A stretch of DNA of 64,000 bases from JAXMCK01 sp046349395. GTDB taxonomy: Bacteria; Pseudomonadota; Alphaproteobacteria; Geminicoccales; Geminicoccaceae. The stretch is taken from positions 930,001 to 994,000 of the forward strand of contig JAXMCK010000004.1 of NCBI GenBank assembly GCA_046349395.1, given 5' to 3'. This document shows, in pieces, positions 36,072 to 45,172 of the stretch (positions are counted from its first letter, which is position 1; each line of letters begins with the position of its first letter). Below the pieces are notes generated by a model. It was not told the origin of the DNA. It made no database searches and was given only the letters and a program-made list of their open reading frames with translations. Made by a program: the position numbers and the translations under genes.

Positions 36072-36408
36072 GTCGGCGATAACGGTATTGGAGGGCGATC
36101 ATCAGGCCCTTGAGGGGCCGCAGGAAGGCGAGGCACAGGATGACGGTGAGCGGCAACCAGACGAGCAGGTGAAGCCAGACAGGCCACTCGTATTTCACTT
36201 CCACGATGAGGGCGGCCCCGACGACGATGAAGCCGACGATGAGCACCACGAACGCCGCCGGCCCGTCGCCGCTATCCTGGTCGGAGAGGTCGAGACCGCA
36301 GGAGGTGCAGCGCGACGCCACGTGGAGGAACCCGTCGAACAGCCGGCCCTGCCCGCAACGGGGGCAGCGGCCGGCCGGTCCGGTCGACCAGGGCGAGGGC
36401 TCGCTCAC
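36049..36408 (-). CDS. DUF983 membrane protein
   Basis: A 119-residue protein with a zinc-ribbon-like start (RCPRCGQGRLFDGFL, then RCTSCGLDLS) and two transmembrane helices. DUF983 proteins recur in cytochrome oxidase operons between subunit III and SURF1. An assembly role is inferred from that context, not proven. The GTG at 36408 overlaps the ctaE stop in a GTGA. Confidence 0.88.
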   Translation of the reverse strand: MSEPSPWSTGPAGRCPRCGQGRLFDGFLHVASRCTSCGLDLSDQDSGDGPAAFVVLIVGFIVVGAALIVEVKYEWPVWLHLLVWLPLTVILCLAFLRPLKGLMIALQYRYRRHEFDAGG

Positions 36409-37283
36409 CCGGCCCCGGTGGTCGTGAACTGGATGGTACCACCCCACCAGTAGACCCAGACGAAGAGGAACAGCCAGACCACGTCGACGAAGTGCCAGTA
36501 CCAGGTCGCCGCCTCGAACCCGACATGCTTCTCGGGCCGCAGATGGTCGTTCCAGGCGCGGATCGTGCACACGATGAGGAATGTCGTGCCGATCATCACG
36601 TGGAAGCCGTGGAACCCGGTCGCCATGTAGAAGGACGAGCCGAAGATCCCGCTGTGGATCGTGAAGCCTTCGTGGATGGCGTGGACGTACTCGTAGACCT
36701 GCAGGCTCGTGAACAGGAGGCCGAGGCAGACCGTCAGCAGCAGCGCCCGCGAGCCCGTCTTGTTGTCGCCCTCACGGACGCAGTGATGGGCCCAGGTGAC
36801 GGTGGCACCCGAGAGCAGCAGGATGAGGGTGTTGAGGAAAGGAATGCCGAAGGCCGGGACATGCTCCACGCCCTCGGGCGGATAGGACGTCGCGACCGTT
36901 TCCGGCGGGTTCAGCGCACCCCAGAAGAAGGCCCAGAAGAAGGCGAAGAAGAACAGGACCTCCGAGGCGATGAAGAACGCCATCCCCATGCGGAGGCCGC
37001 GCGAGACGACCGGACTGTGGTCGCCGCGGTAGCTCTCCTTGAGGACGTCGCGCCACCAGCCGAACATCGTGCCGATGATCGTGAGGAAGCCCAGGAGGCA
37101 GATCCACTTGCCGGCACCGACGCCGTGCATCCACATCACGCCGCCGCCGGTCAGCAGCAGACCGCCCAGCGAACCTACGGCCGGCCAGGGGCTGGGATCG
37201 ACCAGATGATAGGGATGGTGCACCTCGCCGTGACCATGCCCCGAGCCATGGTCGGCGGTGACCGCGCTCGCTCCTGCTGCCAT
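36405..37283 (-). CDS. ctaE: Cytochrome c oxidase subunit III
   Basis: A 292-residue subunit with seven transmembrane helices. MGMAFFIASEVLFFFAFFW carries the conserved Glu, and GFHGFHVMIGT and WYWHFVDVVWLFLF are typical. A His-rich N terminus (GSGHGHGEVHH) is present. The aa3-type complex reduces oxygen to water and pumps protons. It is followed at once by DUF983. Confidence 0.96.
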   Translation of the reverse strand: MAAGASAVTADHGSGHGHGEVHHPYHLVDPSPWPAVGSLGGLLLTGGGVMWMHGVGAGKWICLLGFLTIIGTMFGWWRDVLKESYRGDHSPVVSRGLRMGMAFFIASEVLFFFAFFWAFFWGALNPPETVATSYPPEGVEHVPAFGIPFLNTLILLLSGATVTWAHHCVREGDNKTGSRALLLTVCLGLLFTSLQVYEYVHAIHEGFTIHSGIFGSSFYMATGFHGFHVMIGTTFLIVCTIRAWNDHLRPEKHVGFEAATWYWHFVDVVWLFLFVWVYWWGGTIQFTTTGAG

Positions 37284-37336
37284 TAAAGCGACCTCCTCAT
37301 ATCCTTGTCCGCTTCTCTGTTCTCGTCGGCGTCCGG

Positions 37337-37912
37337 TCAGCCGACCGGGCCGAGCCCCCGCTTCCTCGCCAGTTCCGCCGTCGCGGCCTCGTCAATGTAG
37401 AAGGTGTAGGAGAGCGTGATCTCCTTCACCGCGGCAACGTCCGCATCGCCTTCGAGCATCGCCGGATCGACGAAGAATGAGACCGGCATGTCGACCTTCT
37501 GCCCCGGCTCCAGCGTCTGCTCCTCGAAGCAGAAGCAGGCGAGCTTGGCGAAATAGCCGCCGATCTTGAGCGGCGTCACGTTGAACACCGCGCGTCCGAC
37601 GATCGGCCGGTCGCTGTGGTTCTCGGCGGTGTACACCGCCAGCATCTGCTCCCCGAGCGGCACCACCATCGACCGCTGCGTCGGATGGAAGCTCCAGGGC
37701 AGCTTCGGATCCGTGGCGGCGTCGAACTGCACCAGCACCGTCGCGTCCGACACCTTGGCGGCCGGCGCACTGGCGACCCTGGGCGTGCCGTCGAAGCCCG
37801 TCGCCCGGCAGAACATGGCGTAGAGCGGAATCGAGGCGGCACTCAGCGCCAGCATGCCCACCACCACGCCGCCCAGGATGAAGGCGGTGCGCCGCTTCCC
37901 GTCAACGGCCAT
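37337..37912 (-). CDS. ctaG: Cytochrome c oxidase assembly protein CtaG (Cox11)
   Basis: A 191-residue copper chaperone that delivers CuB to subunit I. It has one N-terminal transmembrane helix and a periplasmic Ig-like domain with the copper-binding CFCFEEQ motif. YAMFCRATGF supplies another conserved Cys. It starts on the last base of the preceding small gene (TGATG). Confidence 0.95.
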   Translation of the reverse strand: MAVDGKRRTAFILGGVVVGMLALSAASIPLYAMFCRATGFDGTPRVASAPAAKVSDATVLVQFDAATDPKLPWSFHPTQRSMVVPLGEQMLAVYTAENHSDRPIVGRAVFNVTPLKIGGYFAKLACFCFEEQTLEPGQKVDMPVSFFVDPAMLEGDADVAAVKEITLSYTFYIDEAATAELARKRGLGPVG

Positions 37913-38043
37913 CAGTGCGTGTTCTCAGCCATGCGGATCACCGTCACGAAGTAGAACAGGACGACGAACCCCAGCAGCGCCAGACCCAAGGCGATGTTCT
38001 TCGCCCGCAGCTTCGACGGCCGCTCGCCCCGATCAGAAGGCAT
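37912..38043 (-). CDS. 43-residue membrane protein of the cox operon
   Basis: A small gene easily missed because it fits between ctaB and ctaG. It reads MPSDRGERPSKLRAKN, then one transmembrane helix (IALGLALLGFVVLFYFVTV) and a short polar tail. The ATG at 38043 overlaps the last 11 nt of ctaB, and the stop shares a base with the ctaG start. Alphaproteobacterial operons often have such a CoxF-like small protein in this place. A role in oxidase assembly is inferred from position. Confidence 0.75.
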   Translation of the reverse strand: MPSDRGERPSKLRAKNIALGLALLGFVVLFYFVTVIRMAENTH

Positions 38044-38965
38044 GGCTGAAGCCGAGATAGCGGTCGGCGACCATCATCGTGAACAGCGCGAAGAGATAGA
38101 GGATCGAGTACTTGAAGGTCCGCATCGCGGTGACGTTCGAGTCGTCGCGCAGGAGCTGCAGGGACAGGCTGACGAACAGGCCACCCAGAACCAGGGCGGA
38201 AGCGGCATAGAGCAGGCCGAGTTCGCGCGTCAGGCACGGCACCAGCGACAGCGGCACCAGGGCGATGGTGTAGGCCAGGATCTGCCGCCGGGTGGAGAGC
38301 CTCCCGGCCACAACGGGCAGCATCGGCACGCTGACCTTGGCGTAGTCGGCACTGCGGTAGAGGGCCAGCGCCCAGAAGTGCGGCGGCGTCCAGACGAAGA
38401 TCAGAAGGAAGAGCACGATCGGCGTGACGGCGACACCGTGCGTCACCGCGGCCCAGCCGATGATCGGCGGCAGGGCGCCGGCGGCTCCGCCGATGACGAT
38501 GTTCTGAGGCGTCCGCCGCTTCAGCCACAGCGTGTAGACGAAGACGTAGAAGGCGATCGTCAGGATGAGCAGCGTCGCCGCCAGCCAGTTAATGGCGAGG
38601 CCCATCATGGCCGTCGACAGCACCGACAGGGTGATCCCCAGCGCCAGGGCGTCGGCCGGGGCAATGGCACCGTTGGCGGTCGGCCGCAGCCGCGTGCGCG
38701 CCATCTCCTGGTCGATGTCGGCATCGAACCAGTTGTTGATCGCGGCGGCCGCACCCGCCCCGGCCGCGAGGCACAGGATGGTGGTGAGGCCCAGGATGGG
38801 GTGCAGGTGTCCCGGGGCCAGATAGAGCCCGACCCAGCCCGTGAACACGGCGAGCTGCATCACACTCGGCTTCATGAGAAGCCAGAAGTCCCGGACGGAG
38901 GAGCCCCCGTCGAGGGGGGCTCCATCCATCTGGACCAGGCCTGCTTCGAGGCTGCTGACGGCCAT
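38033..38965 (-). CDS. ctaB: Protoheme IX farnesyltransferase (heme O synthase)
   Basis: A 310-residue UbiA-superfamily prenyltransferase with about nine transmembrane helices. The two Asp-rich motifs are NNWFDADIDQEMARTRLRP near residue 77 and SADYAKVSVPMLP in the second half. It farnesylates heme b to heme O, the substrate of CtaA. It lies between ctaD and the small cox gene. Confidence 0.95.
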   Translation of the reverse strand: MAVSSLEAGLVQMDGAPLDGGSSVRDFWLLMKPSVMQLAVFTGWVGLYLAPGHLHPILGLTTILCLAAGAGAAAAINNWFDADIDQEMARTRLRPTANGAIAPADALALGITLSVLSTAMMGLAINWLAATLLILTIAFYVFVYTLWLKRRTPQNIVIGGAAGALPPIIGWAAVTHGVAVTPIVLFLLIFVWTPPHFWALALYRSADYAKVSVPMLPVVAGRLSTRRQILAYTIALVPLSLVPCLTRELGLLYAASALVLGGLFVSLSLQLLRDDSNVTAMRTFKYSILYLFALFTMMVADRYLGFSHAF

Positions 38966-38989
38966 GACGATTCCTGCCGCTACAACTCC

Positions 38990-40582
38990 TCAGCGGAGCT
39001 GCGGCAGCTCATTGAAGGTGTGGAAGGGCGGCGGCGACGAGACGGTCCACTCGAGCGTGGTCGCACCCTCGCCCCAAGGATTGTCGGCGCACTGCTCCTT
39101 CTCCGAGAACGTCTTGTAGAGGACGTAGACGAAGAAGAGGGCGCTGGCGCCGCCGATGAAGGCGCCGATCGAGGAGATCATATTCCAGCCGGCGAAGGCG
39201 TCGGGATAATCCGGGATGCGGCGCGGCATGCCGGCCAGACCCAGGAAGTGCTGCGGGAAGAACGCCAGGTTGACGCCGATGAAGGTCAGCCAGAAGTGGA
39301 TCCTGCCCAGGCGCTCCGGCACCTGATGGCCCGTCATCTTGCCGACCCAGTAGTAGAAGCCCGCGAAAATGCCGAACATGGCGCCGAGAGACAGCACGTA
39401 GTGGAAGTGCGCCACGACGTAGTAGGTGTCGTGCAGCACCTGATCGGCACCGGCATTGGCCAGGACGACGCCGGTAACGCCGCCGACCGTGAAGAGGAAG
39501 ATGAAGCCGATGGCCCAGATCATCGGCACGGTGAAGCGGATCGAGCCGCCCCACATCGTGGCGATCCAGGAGAAGATCTTGATGCCCGTCGGCACGGCGA
39601 TGACCATCGTGGCGGCCACGAAGTAGGCCTTCACGTCGACACCCATGCCGACCGTGTACATGTGATGGGCCCAAACGACGAAGCCGATCACGCCGATGGC
39701 GACCATTGCGTAGGCCATGCCGAGATAGCCGAAGATCGGCTTTCTGGAGAAGGTCGACACGATGTGGCTGATGATGCCGAACGCCGGCAGGATCATGATG
39801 TAGACTTCGGGGTGGCCGAAGAACCAGAACAGATGCTGGAACAGCACCGGATCGCCGCCGCCGGCGGGGTCGAAGAAGTGCGTGCCGAAGTTGCGGTCGG
39901 TCAGCAGCATGGTGATCGCACCCGCCAGGACGGGGACGGCCAGCAGCAGCAGGAACGCGGTGACCAGGATCGACCAGGCGAAGAGCGGCATCTTGTGCAG
40001 CGTCATGCCCGGCGCGCGCATGTTGAAGATGGTGGTGATGAAGTTGATGGCACCCATGATCGAGCTGGCACCGGCGAGGTGCAACGCGAAGATCGCCATG
40101 TCCATGGATGGGCCGGGATGCCCGACCGAGGAGGAGAGCGGCGGATAGATCGTCCAGCCGCCGCCGAAGCCGCCGCCGAAGAAGGGCGACATCATCAGCA
40201 GCAGGAAGGCCGGGACGAGCAACCAGAAGCTGATGTTGTTCATACGCGGGAACGCCATGTCCGGCGCCCCGATCATGAGCGGCACCATCCAGTTCCCGAA
40301 CCCGCCGATCAGCGCCGGCATGACGAAGAAGAACACCATGATGAGGCCGTGGGCCGTCACCAGCACGTTGTAGAGCTGGTAGTTGCCGCCGAGGATCTGA
40401 TCGCCCGGCACCATGAGTTCGGCGCGGAAGATCAGCGACATGATCATGCCGATGAAGCCGGCGAAGAAGGCGAACACAAGGTACATCGTGCCGATGTCCT
40501 TGTGGTTGGTGGAGAACAGCCAGCGGCGCCAGCCATGGGGCGTGCCGTGGTCGTGGGCGTCTGCGGCGGTGGCGTAGGCCAT
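38990..40582 (-). CDS. ctaD: Cytochrome c oxidase subunit I
   Basis: A 530-residue, 12-helix catalytic subunit. Heme and copper ligands are seen in TAHGLIMVFF, FFGHPEVYIMILPAFG (with the His-Tyr crosslink pair), VWAHHMYTVG and VVAHFHYVLSLGAMF. The D-channel pattern in NWMVPLMIGAPDMAFPR and the K-channel Lys mark an A-type proton pump. It follows ctaC by 21 nt. Confidence 0.97.
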   Translation of the reverse strand: MAYATAADAHDHGTPHGWRRWLFSTNHKDIGTMYLVFAFFAGFIGMIMSLIFRAELMVPGDQILGGNYQLYNVLVTAHGLIMVFFFVMPALIGGFGNWMVPLMIGAPDMAFPRMNNISFWLLVPAFLLLMMSPFFGGGFGGGWTIYPPLSSSVGHPGPSMDMAIFALHLAGASSIMGAINFITTIFNMRAPGMTLHKMPLFAWSILVTAFLLLLAVPVLAGAITMLLTDRNFGTHFFDPAGGGDPVLFQHLFWFFGHPEVYIMILPAFGIISHIVSTFSRKPIFGYLGMAYAMVAIGVIGFVVWAHHMYTVGMGVDVKAYFVAATMVIAVPTGIKIFSWIATMWGGSIRFTVPMIWAIGFIFLFTVGGVTGVVLANAGADQVLHDTYYVVAHFHYVLSLGAMFGIFAGFYYWVGKMTGHQVPERLGRIHFWLTFIGVNLAFFPQHFLGLAGMPRRIPDYPDAFAGWNMISSIGAFIGGASALFFVYVLYKTFSEKEQCADNPWGEGATTLEWTVSSPPPFHTFNELPQLR

Positions 40583-40603
40583 CGGTGTCCCTCTAAACGC
40601 GTA

Positions 40604-41446
40604 TCAATTGGCTGCCGGCGCCGCCGGCCGGGCATCGGCGACGCGGGTCACCGGTGCATCGACCTTGGCGAACTTCGTCTGGGCGTCCTTCACCCAGGCA
40701 TCGAACTCGTCCTTCGGGACGGCCTTGATCATGATCGGCATGAAGCCGTGATTGACGCCGCAGAGTTCCGAGCACTGCCCGTAATACATGCCGGGCTCGT
40801 TGATGTGGATCCAGCCCTCGTTCAGATGGCCCGGAATGGCATCGACCTTGATGCCCAGCGCCGGCATCGCCCAGCTGTGGATCACGTCCTCGCCGAAGGT
40901 CTGCACCTTGATGTTGGTGCCGACGGGCAGAACGATGGCATTGTCCGTCGCCAGGAGCCTCGGCTGATCCGGCTGCCGGTCGTCGTCGGACAGCATGTAG
41001 GCGTCGAAGGTGAAGTTGCCGTTGTCCGGGTACTGGTACGACCAGTACCACTGATGGCCGATGGCCTTCAGCGTCATCTCCGTCTTCGGCACCACGTCCA
41101 TGTAGTAAAGCAGCTTGAAGGAAGGGATGGCGATCGTGACCAGGATCAGGACCGGCACGGCGGTCCAAACGATCTCCAGCAACGTGTGATGCGACCGGCG
41201 CGACGGGACGGGATTTTTATCCTCTCGGAAGCGGAAGCACACATAGACTAAGAGAGCTAGTACGAGCAGAACAATGAGCGAGATCACCCACAGCAGAAGA
41301 CTGTGAAAGCTGTGGATCCGCTCCATGATCGGGGAGAATGCCGGCTGGAGGTTCGTTTCCCAGGGCTGCGGGTTGGCATGGCCTGCGACGGGAAGCGCCA
41401 GGGCCACGAGACCCAGCAGGGTAGCAGTCAGCGTCTTGAGGCGCAT
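40604..41446 (-). CDS. ctaC: Cytochrome c oxidase subunit II
   Basis: A 280-residue subunit with a signal peptide (TATLLGLVALALPVAGHA), two transmembrane helices and a periplasmic cupredoxin domain. The CuA site is complete: CSELCGVNHGFMP supplies two Cys, His and Met, and VIHSWAMP another His. KAIGHQWYWSYQYP is the electron-entry aromatic segment. The ATG at 41446 is preferred to a GTG at 41464. It is the first gene of the cox operon, whose promoter should lie in 41447-41604. Confidence 0.96.
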   Translation of the reverse strand: MRLKTLTATLLGLVALALPVAGHANPQPWETNLQPAFSPIMERIHSFHSLLLWVISLIVLLVLALLVYVCFRFREDKNPVPSRRSHHTLLEIVWTAVPVLILVTIAIPSFKLLYYMDVVPKTEMTLKAIGHQWYWSYQYPDNGNFTFDAYMLSDDDRQPDQPRLLATDNAIVLPVGTNIKVQTFGEDVIHSWAMPALGIKVDAIPGHLNEGWIHINEPGMYYGQCSELCGVNHGFMPIMIKAVPKDEFDAWVKDAQTKFAKVDAPVTRVADARPAAPAAN

Positions 41447-41604
41447 GGACCCTGATTTCCTCACGATTGCTAGCTAAACGGCTGAAATACCGGGAGAGTT
41501 GCCCCGGCTCAGGTCGGGCGTGTTGTTCGTTGCACCGCTGCTCGGGAACATATTAGCGGGTCTGTGTACGGGCTCGTGGCAGATTGTCGCAATTTCTTTG
41601 TTTG

Positions 41605-42945
41605 TCAGTGCACCCCGGAATGTACCCGGCGGCGCATCGCCTGGACGCCTCTCCAGACCAGTAGGACGACGATCGGGGTCACCAGGGCCAGCACGAGATT
41701 GGCCGTCGACTCCTCGATTCCAAGACCCTTCGCGCCCTTCACGAAATAGGAGAGCAATCCCACTGTATAATAGCTGATCGCCGCCACGGAGAGGCCTTCG
41801 ACGGTCTCCTGGAGACGGAGCTGAAGCTGGGCCCGCTTGTCCATCGAGGCGAGCAGTTCCTGGTTCTGCCGCTCCAGCTCGAGGTCCACACGGGTCCGCG
41901 CCAAGGACGCCGTGCGGGCGATGCGCTCGCCGACCGCCTCCTGACGCTGGGCCACCGATTGGCATGTCCGTAGGGCCGGCTCGAATCGCCGCTCGAGAAA
42001 CTCTTCCAGCGGCTGGAACGTGCCCTCACGCTCCCCACGCAACTCGCCCAACCGGTCGGCGACGAGCTGTCCGTAGGCCTGGGTCGCGCCGAACCGATAG
42101 GAGCTTTCGGCCACCATCCGCTCGACCTCGGCCGCCCGGCTGAACAACCCGTCCAGCACGTTGCGGTCGGCCGTCAGGTCGCGCGGGCCGCCGATCTTCG
42201 CCACGAGATCGGCCAGCGAGTCCTCGATGTGGCGCAGTCGCGGACTGTGCGCCCGCGCCACCGGCAGACCCAAGAGTGCGGTCATCCGGTAGGCCTCGAT
42301 GTCGGTCAGGCGCTGCAGGAGCCGGCCGGCACGGGGTGGCGTCAGGTCGAGGTCGGTCACGAGATAGCGGGCGGCCTCGCCGGCATGCAGGCGGAAGTCG
42401 GTGTAGACGACGCTCACACCACCCATCACCCGCGACGCCACCACACGATGGCCCTCGAACGCCTCGTCGATCTCGGGCAGCGTCAGCTGCCGCCCGCGTT
42501 CGAGGACGACGATGTCGGCGGCCGCGATAAGCTCACCATCCAACGACTGGACCCAGTCGGACGGGACGAGATCGAGCGCGCCGACGGAGAAGGGGCGCGT
42601 CCCCGGCTCCAGCGGACGCGAGAAGGTGAGGCGGAAAAACTCGGTGTGCTGCTCCCAACGGGCCGAGAACAGGCCGAGCTTCACCGCGTAGTAGCGTTCG
42701 TTGTGCGGCGGCGGCGCCCCGTAGCGGCGGCAGAGCGCGGCCAGCGCCTCACGCGAACGATCGGTGGCGGCATCGTCGGCCAACACCACGAGATGCGAGA
42801 CCGCGGCCGGCGTCTCCAGCTCGGGCTGTGGCCGGCTGTGGATCTCTTCGGCCAGGATCTGCTGGTCGGGAAACGGGACGAGCGTCACACAACCCCCGAC
42901 GCCATCGATGAACGGCCGCTGTGCAGGACCGCTTGGCGCGCCCAT
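41605..42945 (-). CDS. DUF3422 family membrane protein
   Basis: A 446-residue DUF3422 protein. The N-terminal part has ILAEEIHSRPQPEL, the central part is alpha-helical with probable coiled coil (about residues 300-370), and the C terminus has two transmembrane helices (SYYTVGLLSYFVKG and NLVLALVTPIVVLLVW). The ATG at 42945 is preferred to a GTG at 42969. The function of the family is unknown. It lies upstream of ctaC on the same strand but is separated by about 140 nt. Confidence 0.82.
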   Translation of the reverse strand: MGAPSGPAQRPFIDGVGGCVTLVPFPDQQILAEEIHSRPQPELETPAAVSHLVVLADDAATDRSREALAALCRRYGAPPPHNERYYAVKLGLFSARWEQHTEFFRLTFSRPLEPGTRPFSVGALDLVPSDWVQSLDGELIAAADIVVLERGRQLTLPEIDEAFEGHRVVASRVMGGVSVVYTDFRLHAGEAARYLVTDLDLTPPRAGRLLQRLTDIEAYRMTALLGLPVARAHSPRLRHIEDSLADLVAKIGGPRDLTADRNVLDGLFSRAAEVERMVAESSYRFGATQAYGQLVADRLGELRGEREGTFQPLEEFLERRFEPALRTCQSVAQRQEAVGERIARTASLARTRVDLELERQNQELLASMDKRAQLQLRLQETVEGLSVAAISYYTVGLLSYFVKGAKGLGIEESTANLVLALVTPIVVLLVWRGVQAMRRRVHSGVH

Positions 42946-42983
42946 ATCGGATCGGGAGCCCGCACACAACGCCGGAGCGCTCG

Positions 42984-44417
42984 ATGTCCGCCACGTCCGA
43001 CGCCGTCAGACCCGTCTCCGCAGCCGCCGGCCTCGATCCGGCGCGCCTCGCCGATCTGGCCGCGGAAAACCTGCTCGCGATGGACGATGGCGAGCTGTTC
43101 CTGGAGCGGAAGGTCGAGGAGAGCCTGGTGCTCGAAGGCGGCCGGCTGAAGACGGCCGCCCGCGAGGCGCGCCAGGGCTTCGGCCTGCGCGCTGTCGCCG
43201 GCGAGAAGGTCGGACTCGCCTCGGCCGAGACGCTGGACGAGGACGCGATGCGCCGGGCGGCGACGACGGTCCGCGCCGTCGCCGAAGGTCATCAGGGTCG
43301 CGAGAACGTGGCCACACCTACTGCGGGTTCGGCCCTTTACGACGCGCTCGATCCGGTAGCGGGCCTGGACCGCTCGGCGAAGCTCGCGGCGCTGATGGCG
43401 ATCGACGCCCATTGCCGGGCGGCCGATCCGAGGATCGTGGATGTCGTCGTCAGCTTCGGCGGCAGCCTGCAGTCGATCGAGATGTTCCGCGCCGACGGCC
43501 ACCGGGCCGCGGACCACCGGCCGCTGGTCCGGCTCAACGTGCAGATCGTGGTCGAGCAGAACGGGCGGCGCGAGACGGCCAATCACGGCGGTGGCGGGCG
43601 GTTCGACCCCCGCCGCGTGCTGGTCGAGGACTGGTGGCGGCCCGTCGCCGACGAGGCGATACGGCAGGCCCTGCTGCGGCTCGATGCGGTGGCGGCCCCG
43701 GCCGGCGAGATGACCGTGGTGCTGGGGGCCGGCTGGCCTGGCGTCATGCTGCACGAGGCGGTGGGACACGGGCTGGAGGGCGACTTCAACCGCAAGGGTA
43801 CCTCGGCCTTCGCCGGACTGATGGGCCAGCGGGTCGCCGCTCCAGGTGTCACGGTCGTCGACGACGGCACCCTGCCGGAGCGGCGTGGATCGCTGACCGT
43901 CGACGACGAGGGCACGCCGTCGGGCTGCACGGTGCTGATCGAGGACGGGATCCTCGTCGGCTACATGCAGGACCGGCAGAACGCGCGCCTGATGCGGCAG
44001 CGGCCGACCGGCAACGGGCGGCGGCAGTCCTTCGCGCATGCCACCATGCCACGCATGACCAACACCTACATGCGCTCGGGCGACCGGCATCCGGAGGAGA
44101 TCGTGCGCGAGGTGGAGCGGGGGCTCTACGCGGTCGGCTTCGGCGGCGGACAGGTCGACATCACCTCGGGCCGCTTCGTGTTCCAGGCGACCGAGGCCTA
44201 TCTGATCGAGGGCGGGCGGGTCACGGCACCGGTGAAGGGTGCGATGCTGATCGGCAACGGGCCGGAAGCGCTCACCCGCATCACGGCGATCGGCAACGAC
44301 ATGGCGCTCGACAACGGCATCGGGACCTGTGGCAAGAACGGCCAGGGCGTGCCGGTCGGCGTCGGCCAGCCGACTCTGCGGATCGAGCGGATGACCGTCG
44401 GCGGGACCGCGACCTAG
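42984..44417 (+). CDS. tldD: Metalloprotease TldD
   Basis: A 477-residue zinc protease of the TldD/PmbA family. The metal-binding HEAVGHGLEGD lies near residue 257. RQSFAHATMPRMTNTYM and NGVxxV-like GNGPEALTRITAIGNDM are typical. With PmbA/TldE it processes peptides such as microcin precursors and CcdA; the partner is not in this window. The ATG at 42984 has CCGGAG 7 nt upstream. Confidence 0.93.
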   Translation: MSATSDAVRPVSAAAGLDPARLADLAAENLLAMDDGELFLERKVEESLVLEGGRLKTAAREARQGFGLRAVAGEKVGLASAETLDEDAMRRAATTVRAVAEGHQGRENVATPTAGSALYDALDPVAGLDRSAKLAALMAIDAHCRAADPRIVDVVVSFGGSLQSIEMFRADGHRAADHRPLVRLNVQIVVEQNGRRETANHGGGGRFDPRRVLVEDWWRPVADEAIRQALLRLDAVAAPAGEMTVVLGAGWPGVMLHEAVGHGLEGDFNRKGTSAFAGLMGQRVAAPGVTVVDDGTLPERRGSLTVDDEGTPSGCTVLIEDGILVGYMQDRQNARLMRQRPTGNGRRQSFAHATMPRMTNTYMRSGDRHPEEIVREVERGLYAVGFGGGQVDITSGRFVFQATEAYLIEGGRVTAPVKGAMLIGNGPEALTRITAIGNDMALDNGIGTCGKNGQGVPVGVGQPTLRIERMTVGGTAT

Positions 44418-45148
44418 GCCCGGCGGGCCGCCCCCACCATCGCCATGGTCAAGGCGACCAGCGCCGCGGTCTCCGCGCGGAGGATGCGCGGGCCGAGACC
44501 GACGCGGACGGCGCCGGCATAGCCTGTAAGCAGCGCCCTCTCCTCCTCGGCCCAGCCGCCTTCGGGACCGATCAGGAGATCGCCGTCCACGTCGAACCGG
44601 TTCGCGAGCAGCGGGCCGCCTGCTTCGTCGCAGAGATAGAGGGGTCGTGCCGGGTCGCGGTTGCCTAGCCATGTGCCGAGGGGTTGCGGCGCCTCGATCG
44701 CCGGTACGCTCAGGCGCTCGCACTGTTCGGCGGCCTCGACCGCGATGGCCCGCAGGTGCTCGGCCTTGTCGATGCGCACCTGAGTGTAGCGCGTCATAAC
44801 CGAGACGATGCGGGAGACGCCGAGTTCGGTCGCCTTCTCGATCACCCAGTCGAGACGGTTGCGGCGGATGGGAGCCAGGACCAGCACCGGCCCGAGCTCG
44901 GGTGCCGGCTCCCGCAGCAGGGTTGCGGGAACGGCAAGGCAGTCCTGCCGACCGATGCGGTCGAGGCGTGCGGCCCATTCGCCGTCCCGCGCGTTGAAGA
45001 GGCGCAGCGACGCACCGGGTTTCAGGCGGAGGACGTGGGCCAGATAGTGCGTGCGCTTCTGGTCGAGGGCTACGGGTGTGCCGTCCCGCAGCGCGTCCTC
45101 GACGTGCAGGCGCGGACCGGTCGTCGGGTGGCCGCCTTTACCCTCCAT
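44414..45148 (-). CDS. rsmE: 16S rRNA (uracil-1498-N3)-methyltransferase RsmE
   Basis: A 244-residue SPOUT-class methyltransferase that methylates U1498 of 16S rRNA. HYLAHVLRLKPGASLRLFN is the N-terminal PUA-like part. The trefoil-knot SAM site shows LIGPEGGWAEEE and LGPRILRAETAAL. It is convergent with tldD and overlaps it by 4 nt. Confidence 0.93.
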   Translation of the reverse strand: MEGKGGHPTTGPRLHVEDALRDGTPVALDQKRTHYLAHVLRLKPGASLRLFNARDGEWAARLDRIGRQDCLAVPATLLREPAPELGPVLVLAPIRRNRLDWVIEKATELGVSRIVSVMTRYTQVRIDKAEHLRAIAVEAAEQCERLSVPAIEAPQPLGTWLGNRDPARPLYLCDEAGGPLLANRFDVDGDLLIGPEGGWAEEERALLTGYAGAVRVGLGPRILRAETAALVALTMAMVGAARRA

Positions 45149-45172
45149 CGGCGCGAGGCTAGATAGCGGGAC

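Noticed and set aside
37994..41251. Open frame of 1085 codons on the plus strand
   Set aside because: It lies antisense to ctaB, ctaD and ctaC, has very biased low-complexity composition and no recognisable domain. High GC makes such shadow frames common.
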